Source of the DNA: Mantamonas sphyraenae
Lineage: Eukaryota > CRuMs > Mantamonadidae
Length of the DNA: 64,000 nt
Assembly: GCA_026936335.1 (NCBI GenBank)
Contig: JAPMXV010000033.1
Coordinates: 124,001-188,000, forward strand
Reading direction: 5' to 3'
Below the pieces are notes generated by a model. The model had not been told where the DNA came from and did no database searches. It saw nothing but the letters and a program-made list of their open reading frames with translations. The position numbers were made by a program, and so were the translations under genes. Within the stretch, counting starts at the first letter, position 1. Every line of letters starts with the position of its first letter. Of the stretch, positions 10,499-19,374 are shown in pieces.

Positions 10499-13289
10499 AT
10501 GTTTTCTCGCAACATTCGCAACGGTGGGTTGTCTGTGTGTGTGTGTGTGTGTGATGCAAAGGAAACTGCATGTCGAGTGCTGCAATGTGCAGTGGGGGAG
10601 TGGGACGGGCAGTGTGGGAAGGTCGGTGTGTGTGCTTGCAGGAAGGTACGAACGCTGACACCGCACAAAAAAAACCAACCGCGCGCGCTTCGCAGCCAGC
10701 AAGCCCCTGAACGCCGCACGTGCGTTCTCGACATCCAGCACCGCCGCTGACCATGTCAGCGATGCCATGACGGTGATCCGTGAGAACCAGTTTGTGGACT
10801 TTCGCTTCACCGATCTGAGTAAGTGGGCAAAGAGGGCCTGAGGAGGGTTGCCACAAATTTGAGAGGGTTCTTTCCACCGCGTGCGAAGGGTGCACGCGCG
10901 TGTGTGTGCGTGTGTGTGGGCGAACCAACCTGCGTGTGGCGCGGTCCGCGGTGAAGGACGTCCAGATGCTGACACGTGAAACGGTGGCATGGCCACGTGC
11001 GGCCGCTTGTTTGCGCAAACGCCTGCGACACGGGCTCCTCGCAAAACCGCGTGTTGTTTGCTGGTGACGCTGCGGCTCCTTTTCTGCTCAGACGGCACCT
11101 GGCACCACATGACGTAAGTGAACGTGCAATCGCAATGTGCGACGCGGCGTGTGTGCATGCATGCCATGCATCCCGCAAATGCGCGTGGCCGTGTGTGAGG
11201 GCGCATGTCAGGCGTTTGCCGTGTGTTTGGAGACAAAAGCCTCGGACAAAAAGAGGACGCCGGGTTTTCGGGATCACACGCCGCCTCCTGGCCCCTCCCC
11301 GCCGCGCTTCTACAGCGTGTCCTCGCCGCGTGCACTCCAGAGCATGAAGGGCACATGCATGGCAAGGGCACAGGCGGGTGGGTGTGTGCAAGCAATATGC
11401 ATAGCGTGTCCTACGCAGGAATTTGGCGGTATGGGCAGCGCGGACATTGCTGACACGAAACGTTTCTCTGTGCGCGCGCCGTTTGTTCCATACAGCTTCC
11501 CGTCGCGTGAGATCGAGGAGGGCGTGTTTGAGAACGGTAGGAGGACCAGCAAGGGGGCGGGAACCATGTGCGCATGAAGGCGTATCGTGTCCAGGAGAGG
11601 GAGGCGGGCACAGAAGGAAACTCGCTGACACTCGGGACGGAAAACCTTCCCAGGCATCGCCTTTGACGGCAGCTCTGTGATTGGCTGGAAGGCCATCAAC
11701 GAGTCGGATATGGTGTTCCTGCCGGACCCGGCTACGGTGAAGAAGGTATGCAGAGGCACAATGCGCAGACCACAGTGTGCATGCGTGGGTGAGGGATGGA
11801 AGAAAGGGAGAAAGTTGGGGAAACACAAGATGATTCCGGAAGCCAGAAGAAAATCGCCGAAAACAGGCGGAGGAGGCAGAGTTTGCTGACACAGGCACGT
11901 GCGGATGGCATGCGAATCGACGACAGGACCCGTTCACGGCCCACTCCACGGCTGTGGCCATCTGTGACATCAAGGAAGTGAGCGGCGAGAGCTATGCGCG
12001 CGACCCGCGTGCGGTTCTGGCCAAGACCAACGACTTTGTCGCTTCGTCAGGCGCCGCCTCGTTTGTCAACGTGGGCCCCGAGGGAGAGTTTTTCATGTTT
12101 GACGGGTGAGTTGTACATTCAGGGATGGGTGAGAGTGAGTGAGTGACCTCTCTGACACCGCAGCGACCAAAATCCACAACACCGTTCCCACACGACACTC
12201 TCGCCAGTGTGCGCATCAAGAACGACCCCAACTCGGCCATGTTCGACCTGCATTCGGACGAGGCTTTCTGGTGCTCGGACGCCGACGAGTTTGGCCAGGG
12301 CAACCTGGGCATGAAGATCCAGGCCAAGGGCGGCTACTTCCCCGTCCCGCCCACGGACAAGTTGAACGTAAGTTGACGACGGCATAGGCGATGCGATTGG
12401 ACGAAGGACTTGGGCAGGGGAGAAGGAGACTCACACCCTCACGCACACACAGGATGTTCGCAACGACATGGTTCTGGCCATGGAGGAGCTGGGTCTGAAC
12501 GTGGAGGCAGCTCACCACGAGGTGGGTGTGGCACAGTGCGAGATTGACATCCGCTTCGACAAGCTGCTGGCCATTGCGGACAAGTGGCAGTGGTACAAGC
12601 ACTGCGTGCGCAACGTGGCATACAACCACGGCAAGCTGGCCACATTCATGGCCAAGCCGCTGTTTGGTGACAACGGCAGTGGCATGCATTGCCACGTGAG
12701 CTTCCACAGCGAGGACGGCACCAACCAGTTCCTGGGCGAGGGACCCGCCGGTCTCAGCGAGCAGGCCCTGCACTTTGTGGGCGGCCTGCAGGCACACGCA
12801 CGCGCCCTGTGTGTGCTCACCAACCCGACCACCAACTCGTACAAGCGTCTGGTGCCGGGCTTTGAGGCACCCACAAACATTGTGTACAGCGCCTGCAACC
12901 GCAGCGCAGCCATCCGCATCCCCAACAGCCACCCCAAGGCTCGCCGCCTGGAGTACCGTACCCCGGACCCCACTGCCAACCCGTACCTTGCCTTCAGCGC
13001 CATCATCATGGCTGGTATGGACGGCATCATCAACAAGCTCGACCCGGGCATGCCCACCGACGTCGATCTCTACGAGCTGAGCCCCGAGGAGCTGGGCGAC
13101 ATTGTGCAGGCTCCGGCTTCCCTCGACGAGGCCGTCGATGCCCTCAAGGGCGACCGTGCTTGGCTCGAGGCCGGCAACGTGTTCTCCCCGGATCTCGTTG
13201 ACAAGATCATCGAACTCAAGTCCGACGAGTGCTCCATTGTCAACCAGCGCCCGCACCCCATGGAGTTCCAGATGTACATGGGCCGTTAA
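10499..13289 (+). CDS. Type I (bacterial GlnA-type) glutamine synthetase, mitochondrially targeted
   Basis: Eight exons: 10499..10523, 10696..10818, 11092..11113, 11496..11536, 11654..11745, 11927..12105, 12208..12367 and 12453..13289. They give 492 residues with exact phase. The enzyme makes glutamine from glutamate, ammonia and ATP. GlnA signatures in order are [14 protein letters not shown] (metal-binding Glu pair), [23 protein letters not shown] and [10 protein letters not shown]-type arginine residues. This is the type I prokaryotic form and not the shorter type II enzyme usual in eukaryotes. The N-terminus MFSRNIRN...ARAFSTSST is Arg/Ser-rich without acidic residues, with an R-A-F-S-T cleavage-like site, so mitochondrial import is likely. 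Tyr 421 in DLYELSPEE matches the bacterial adenylylation loop. Exon 1 is only 25 nt. Confidence 0.93.
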
Positions 13290-14100
13290 GTTCTGCGCCT
13301 GTGTGTGTAGTGTGTTGTGTCGTGTGTGTGTTTGCGTGCGTGTGGGCGGCGGGGCCATCATGCGCACAGCTCGCAAACGAGCTGTGTTTCAACGCCACAT
13401 TGGCAGCCACCAACAAACGAAACTCCCCCCCAACCCCGCCATGTGTGTTCCAGGCACGTTCAATGTGTGTCCTGTCTGTTTGTTGCATTCGTAGCTGCAT
13501 TGTGGTGTGGGATCTGATCCTGTGTGTGTGTGGATGCCATGCGCTGCGCAAGGGCTGCCACCTGAAACACAAAAAATGGTACGCCCCCCCGCACAAGCGA
13601 CGACTTGGCCCCAACCTTGACACATGCACCATACCCGGCCACTCCCCACCCTGCACATCTGCTCACACGGTGCACCCTACAGAGTTCTGGAGGTTCGTTG
13701 CTGCAGTGGGCGTCCCGCGTGTGTGTGTGTCGACGCAGGGCCGTTGCAGAAAGAGAAGGCCTTCCTTTTTTTGACCTTCCTTGCTTGCGGCCCTCCGAAA
13801 GGGCGCCTGCGCGTCTGGGCCACGCTTGGGTGCACACATGGCCACGTGCGCGTTCCCACGCCCTGCCCCAGGGTCTGTGTGCACACCTGCATGCGTGGCT
13901 GTCTCTGTGCGCCCTTGCTGTGCGCCGCAGCGTCGCGGCGACGGAGTCTCGTCGTTCGCCCGCCCAGCCCTTGAATGGGGTTTTTCCCTCCCGCACTTGT
14001 GCACGCCCACACACGCACACACACTCACACTCTCGCTCACTGCCTCGTGCCCCTTTCATCGCACACCCCATCTCCTGGCTCTCCCCGTCCTTGCCAACAG
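13290..14100. other. Intergenic plus the undetermined first exon of ADF/cofilin
   Basis: After the glutamine synthetase stop there are TG-rich runs and low-complexity pyrimidine stretches. The ADF/cofilin gene needs a start exon here, ending with one base of phase before 14101. Several ATG-GT combinations exist (for example the ATG before 13579), but none gives the required phase convincingly. No other gene was recognised. Confidence 0.4.
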
Positions 14101-14831
14101 TGCCCATCAACGGTAAGTCTGCCCTGGGTGTCTCGTGGAAACAATGAGATCGTTGGCCGTTGGTTCTCGTCCCGCCCTGTTGCTGACGCCTTTTTGACGG
14201 CACCCCCCCCTCTCCGCCGTTCTCCACAGACGAATGCATCAAGTACGCATCCACCACAGCCACCCATCCCAGTCTTGCTTCCCATCCCTGCCCTGCCATC
14301 GTGTGACTAACCCGCCTCGTGCCTCCCTGCAGCGAGTTCAACGAGCTCAAGGTGCGTGCTGCCTTTGTGCGATTTTCCCCTCTCAAAAAATCCCGTGATC
14401 AACACCCTTGCCACCTTTCGCCGCCTGCCGTCGCTCACACGTCACCGTGGCATGCGTGGATCCCCTTGTCCTTCCCACAGCTCGGCAAGAAGAAGCGCTA
14501 CGTGCTGTACAACATTGTCGACAACGAGATCGTGGTGGAGAAGTCGGCTGATGCTGATGCGGACTACGACGACTTCATCGGCAGCCTGCCCGAGGACGAC
14601 TGCCGCTACGCCGTCTACGACTTTGCCTACAACGAGGGTGAGGGCGACCGCAACAAGATCCTGTTCATCACCTGGGCCCCGGACAACTCGAAGGTCAAGC
14701 AGAAGATGCTGTACACCTCGTCCAAGGCCGACTTCCGCAAGAAGCTGGTCGGCGTCGGCACTGAGATCCAGGCCACCGACCTGTCGGAGATCGACTACGA
14801 GGCCGTCCTGGAGAAGGTCACCCGTGTCTAA
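14101..14831 (+). CDS. ADF/cofilin, start exon not placed
   Basis: Identified exons are 14101..14112 (12 nt), 14230..14242 (13 nt), 14333..14351 (19 nt) and 14481..14831. The joined peptide reads VPINDECINEFNELK then LGKKKRYVLYNIVD, and continues through DCRYAVYDFAYN, ILFITWAPDN and the actin-binding helix KVKQKMLYTSSKADFRKKL. This is a single ADF-homology domain of about 135 residues, the usual cofilin length. The protein severs and depolymerises actin filaments. The exon carrying the ATG, which must end one base into a codon, lies upstream and was not assigned. Three consecutive microexons are unusual. The Ser that phosphorylation normally targets near the N-terminus cannot be judged without the first exon. 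Confidence 0.88.
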
Positions 14832-14935
14832 AAAGCCAAGGCAACACCCATTCCTTTGCTTTTCCGCACACACTGCCCGTCGCGTTTTCTGCGTCTGGCA
14901 AACCAAAAAACCCTCAGGCCACACAGCCTCCTCTG

Positions 14936-14990
14936 CTCTCTCTCTCTGTCTCTCTCTGTCTCTCTCTGTCTCTCTCTGTCTCTTGGTCTT
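14936..14990. repeat. Imperfect CTCTGTCT microsatellite
   Basis: A run of CTCTCTGTCT units lies downstream of the cofilin stop and upstream of the ENA/VASP start. It is a simple pyrimidine-rich repeat, probably in a UTR or 5' intron. Confidence 0.75.
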
Positions 14991-15075
14991 TGGGTCTTGT
15001 TGTGTCACATGGGAGGGAGGCAGCGTTTGCGCACCCAACCCAACTTCCCCCTCCCTCCCTGTCCCCCCAGAGAGC

Positions 15076-16929
15076 ATGAGCGAGAAAGCCATCTGCACCA
15101 TCCGTGCCGCCGTCGTCCACTACTTTGACCACAAGAACAAGGGCTGGGTCAAGCGTGGCGACGGCCCCAGCCGTCTGGACGTGTTTGAAACCACGGGCTC
15201 CAACATCTTCCGCGTGGTCGGACGCACCAAGGGCGGTGACGTCACCCTCAACTCGCCCCTGTTTGCTGGCCTCAAATACAAGCAGGTGAAGGAAAAGTGG
15301 CATCAGTGGACCGACCAGCGCAAGACCACGTGGGGCATCAGCTTCGGCAGCGCACAGGACGGTGCCAGCTTTGCCGATGCCGTCCTCGGCGCAATCGAGG
15401 CCATCGGTCAGTTGTCCCACCTGTGCCCCCTTCCCCCCCCGCAACCTCGTCTCTGGCCTTGGCCTTTTCCATCCCCTATCCGTCTCCGATTTCCCGCCTT
15501 GCTTCCCTGCTTTTGCGTTCCCTGCCGAATTGCTCTCCTTCCTTCCTCCGCCTCTCGCTTTTTAGGTCGCCCCCTCTCTCTACCGCGATGGCCCCGCTGT
15601 CCCTGTGCCCGCACAGTCTGCACACCCACTCACACTGTGGCCGCGCACCGTTTTGTCGTTGCCCTGTGCCTGGTCTGCTCTCCGTTTTGTAGCCGGTGGA
15701 GACGTAAGTTGTCATCTCGCCCCACTCTTTTCTGATCCCTGCGCCCCTCTTTTTTTTTTTGGCTGGCTGCGTAATCCTTCCTGCACGGCGCTGTGTGCAT
15801 GGCACGCGTGTGGCATGGTGGCCCCACACCCCATGTGTGGTCTACGCCCTTCCCTGTGTACCTTTCCATCGTGCTTCGGCCGCATCTGAGGCCCCTTTCG
15901 CAGCCACTTTTGCAGCAAACGCTTGCCCCCATTTTCCCCTCTTCATTTCTCGCCGACCCACAGGGCCCTGTCGCGCACCTTGGCCGCCTTTATGCTCACA
16001 TCCAACCAACCACACATCCACATCCTTTGCATGCACCACAGTCAGGCAACAGCAACAGCAACAGCAACAGCAGCAGCAGCAACAGCAACAGTAACAGCAG
16101 CTCCAAGCAGGAGGAGCAGCCCAAGAAGGAGGCACAAACACCCAAGGCCCCGCCCCCTCCTCCCGCTGCACCCAAGGCTCCGCCTGCGCCTCCCAAGGCC
16201 CCCGCTGCACCTGCAGCACCCCCTGCACCCCCTGCACCTGGTGGAGGTGGAGGCGGAGGTGGAGGCCGTGCTGATCTCCTCAGCAGCATCCGCGCAGGCA
16301 AGTCCCTCAAGAAGGTCGACTCTGGCAGTGGTGGCGGAGGCGGAGGAGGCGGCGGCGGAGGCGGCGGAGGCGGACGTGGTGATTTGCTCAGTCAGATTCG
16401 TGCTGGTAAGAGCCTGAAAAAGGTGGATTCCGGCGATGGAGGAAGCGGCGGAGGCGGTGGAGGCGGAGGCGGTGGTGGTGGACGTGGTGATTTGCTCAGT
16501 CAGATTCGTGCTGGTAAGAGCCTGAAAAAGGTGGGAAGCGGTGGAGGTGGAGGTGGAGGTGGAGGTGGAGGAGGTGGTGGAGGCGGTGGTGGTATGTTTG
16601 GCGGGGGCATGTCGCTGCAGGATCAGCTCAAGATGGCCACGAAGCAACGCAGCAGTGGCAACCTGATGGCAGGTATGGGCAACAACAACGGCAGCAGCTC
16701 GCCCAGGAACTCGGGAGGATCACCCAAACCGGCCAAGAAGTGGGGTCCCGTCGGTGGCAGCAACAACAACAACAGCAGCACCACCACCAGCGGCAGCGGC
16801 GGCGGTGCACCTTCGGGCGATTTCCAGGCTGCCCTGGACAAGATGAAGGCCGAAATCCTCGACACCTTCAGGAAGGAGCTCGAAGAGGCCAAGAAGGAGA
16901 TCATCGACGCCATCAACGCCTCAAAGTGA
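15076..16929 (+). CDS. ENA/VASP-like actin elongation factor with three WH2 motifs
   Basis: Exons 15076..15406, 15693..15703 (11-nt microexon) and 16042..16929 encode 409 residues. An EVH1/WH1 domain fills the first ~110 residues, with MSEKAICTIRAAVVHYF, the ligand-pocket Trp in NKGWVKRGDGPSRL, and TTWGISFGSAQDGASFADAV. A Ser/Asn linker leads to a Pro-rich stretch (KAPPPPPAAPKAPPAPP), the likely profilin site. Three WH2-like actin-binding motifs (DLLSxIRAGKSLKKV) are separated by Gly tracts. The C-terminus ends in a coiled-coil tetramerisation helix (DFQAALDKMKAEIL...EIIDAINASK). Such proteins elongate actin filaments in filopodia and lamellipodia. Three canonical WH2 motifs depart from the animal arrangement. 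The segment encoding the last helix is repeated twice more downstream. Confidence 0.9.
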
Positions 16930-17550
16930 CGTGGCACGAACAATACACACACACACACACACACATCATCATCATGATCATCATCGACTCATTGCTCCTC
17001 TTTGTTCTGAAGTGGGGTCCCGTCGGTGGCAGCAACAACAACAACAACAGCACCACCACCAGCGGCGGCGGCGGCGGTGCACCTTCGGGCGATTTCCAGG
17101 CTGCCCTGGACAAGATGAAGGCCGAAATCCTCGACACCTTCAGGAAGGAGCTCGAAGAGGCCAAGAAGGAGATCATCGACGCCATCAACGCCTCAAAGTG
17201 ACGTGGCACGAACAATACACACACACACACACACACATCATCATCATGATCATCATCGACTCATTGCTCCTCTTTGTTCTGAAGTGGGGTCCCGTCGGTG
17301 GCAGCAACAACAACAACAGCAGCACCACCACCAGCGGCAGCGGCGGCGGTGCACCTTCGGGCGATTTCCAGGCTGCCCTGGACAAGATGAAGGCCGAAAT
17401 CCTCGACACCTTCAGGAAGGAGCTCGAAGAGGCCAAGAAGGAGATCATCGACGCCATCAACGCCTCAAAGTGACGTGGCACGAACAATACACACACACAC
17501 ACATCATCATCATCACCATCATGATCATCATCGACTCATTGCTCCTTTTT
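16739..17550 (+). repeat. Three tandem 272-bp copies of the ENA/VASP 3' end
   Basis: Units start at 16739, 17011 and 17283. The first two periods are exactly 272 bp and the third unit fades near 17550. Each unit holds the codons for the Asn/Thr/Ser/Gly linker, the tetramerisation helix, the stop codon, the CA run and the same 3' UTR. Copy 1 is the end of the real gene. Copies 2 and 3 follow its stop codon and keep the helix frame intact. Each is preceded by TTGTTCTGAAG, which could act as a splice acceptor. They are nearly identical, so the duplication is recent or homogenised. Confidence 0.93.
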
Positions 17551-17555
17551 TCTGC

Positions 17556-18326
17556 TCATACACACGCGAGCATGGCGTCGATTTCCCCGAGCACGAAATC
17601 CAGCGGCGTCATGCCGTTCTCCTCGTCCTCAAACAGCACCTCACGTTCCAGGATGGGCACACGCTGCACACGCTTCCCGTTGCCATCATCCTGCTCGTCA
17701 CTCGAGCCTTCTGTGTTGCCACTGCTGCTGCTTCCTGCCTGGTTTCCTCGCACGCTTCCGCTGCGCACCGATCGCGCGCCATCGTCGCCCAACACAGCGG
17801 CCACAGTGCCAATGTTCTTGTTGGACATCATCTCCAATGTGTCCAAAAGCTGTTCCACACCCTCGTCGCCTTCCTGTGTCTCGTCACCTTCGCTTGAGCT
17901 GCTGCTGCTGCTGCCGCTTCCGCTCTCCCCTCCCAGCACCGCCGCTTCGTCTCCTGTGCGCCCCAGACCCAATGCGTGGTTGTGTTCGCCTGCCTTGAGC
18001 ATGTACCGCTTGGACATGCGTCGTTCCACGTGCATCTGCGAGTCTGTCCGCAGCTCAAAGCTGAGTTTGTAGTACCCATTCTCGATTTGGTATCCCTCTT
18101 CCTCCCACTGCGTCTTGATGTCGTATGGCTTCTCATCCACGTCCACCAACCGGTCGCTGTTCTTGCCCTTGATCTCACGCAACGAAAAGTGTTGCTGGAA
18201 CTCCTTCATGTTCAGTTTCACAGCCACCTTTTCAAACAGGTCGGCCATCGTCTCATCCTTTGTCACCGGAAAGGATTTGTACCCGCCATCCTTGAACCAG
18301 ATGCGCACAATCTTGCGTTCAGACAT
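17556..18326 (-). CDS. Protein with N-terminal RA/ubiquitin-like domain and Ser-rich acidic tail
   Basis: A single exon encodes 256 residues from the ATG at 18326. Residues 5-90 form a Ras-association-like ubiquitin fold: VRIWFKDGGYKSFPV, an ETMADLFEKVAVKL helix, QHFSLREIKG and a DRLVDVDEKPYDI segment. The pattern resembles RA domains of the RIAM/lamellipodin/Grb7 group, but no PH domain follows. The remainder is Ser/Gly/Asp/Glu-rich, with a C-terminal hydrophobic helix (PLDFVLGEIDAMLACV). It converges tail-to-tail with ENA/VASP. Family RA proteins recruit ENA/VASP in animals, so a shared pathway is possible but only inferred. Its first ~85 codons are duplicated at 24584-24841. Confidence 0.75.
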   Translation of the reverse strand: MSERKIVRIWFKDGGYKSFPVTKDETMADLFEKVAVKLNMKEFQQHFSLREIKGKNSDRLVDVDEKPYDIKTQWEEEGYQIENGYYKLSFELRTDSQMHVERRMSKRYMLKAGEHNHALGLGRTGDEAAVLGGESGSGSSSSSSSEGDETQEGDEGVEQLLDTLEMMSNKNIGTVAAVLGDDGARSVRSGSVRGNQAGSSSSGNTEGSSDEQDDGNGKRVQRVPILEREVLFEDEENGMTPLDFVLGEIDAMLACV

Positions 18327-18386
18327 GGGTTCGTCTGCTGTGTGTGCTGTGTGTGTGCTGTGTGTGTGTGTGTGTGTGTGTGTGTT
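18070..18386 (+). repeat. Direct repeat R1 (5' end of the RA-domain gene)
   Basis: This is the left member of a pair of same-orientation repeats of about 315 bp flanking nuclease locus B. From about 18082 to 18386 it matches 24597-24901 with three C/T differences. It covers the first ~85 codons of the RA-domain gene and its TG-rich 5' flank. Beyond the TG run the two copies diverge completely. Confidence 0.9.
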
Positions 18387-19374
18387 TTGGGGGGTCCTGA
18401 AAGGGTTTGTGTTGTCGTTGTCAGGGCACTGCACACTCATGGCGCCCCTCGCGCTCCAACAAAATCAACGCCAGCGATCATTCAAACCGTATTTTCAACC
18501 GGAAAGCTGATGTCAGTGTTGCTTTTGACATGCCTCGCCATTGGATGCGATGTTGTGACGTGCACGATGGACACGCTGCCAATAGGTGGCATGGACATGC
18601 GGGATGGAAACGAACCGTGCAAGGTGGGGGTAACTGCGTGCACGCACGTGTTGCCATACACTGCCAATATCATTGGCTCCACCACCAGACCTGTATCAAA
18701 CCGTGTGGCAGCCACCCGCCCGCTCAACAACAGCCTCTAGCGGGTCACAGGGGCACCAGCAACCCCGTTGACACTTGTATCATGGCGTAAGTTGCAAATT
18801 TATTCCCTTTTGCGCTTCCCCATGTCCACACTCTTGGTGTATGAGGCGCCAGGGGGATATTTAGACCGCGGATGAGCGTTGCATCAATTGCTGCACATCA
18901 ACAACAGGCGCATCTCGCGCCGGCACATTTCAATGCAAAATGCCTGTGCGTAGGCGTCTTGCACCCGCTTGCTTGCAAAAGAGAGAGTCCATGCGGTCGT
19001 GATGGGCCTACACATGCCAACACCGACCCTTCCCGGGCGTGACGTTGGAAACGATTGTGAGCACTCTGTCCGCGGGGGACCAGGTGATCGTAGTCGACGC
19101 TGTGTACGACAAGGTGAACAAAGGTGCGCCACGAAGTGATTGCTCGATGGGAACGACGACTGAGGCCATGGTCACGTTGAGCGACGTTGAAGAGGCGGGC
19201 GCGTGCAGCATTGTCAGAGGGAGTCCCGGGGTCAGGACGTGGTGGTCAGCAATGAATGGTCGTCCACCAATATGGGCCATGTTCAGTATGCAAAGACTGC
19301 CCGTGTTCTCTTGTGGCCAAACACGTGGGTATCCGTAGCCGGTTTCCCCCGCATCCCTCCAAGTAAACAAACAC
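18387..19374. other. Non-coding left arm of locus B
   Basis: Nearly 1 kb lies between the direct repeat and the first coding frame of locus B. I see no conserved protein, no long terminal inverted repeat and no RNA gene. The sequence just before the start (CTCCAAGTAAACAAACAC then ATG) looks like an AT-richer 5' leader. The stretch may hold the locus promoter and, if the locus is mobile, its left end. Confidence 0.5.

Noticed and set aside
8354-11395. 1,013-codon open frame on the minus strand over AMP deaminase and glutamine synthetase
   Set aside because: It is antisense to well-conserved enzymes. The composition is His/Val/Arg-rich, as expected from the reverse of GC-rich codons, and no domain is seen.
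17011-17550. ENA/VASP copies 2 and 3 as independent genes
   Set aside because: They lack a start codon and the EVH1 and WH2 parts; they are tandem duplicates of the 3' end only.
19039-19338. Small plus-strand open frame upstream of locus B
   Set aside because: Short, no conserved motif, and no splice path into the locus B frame.
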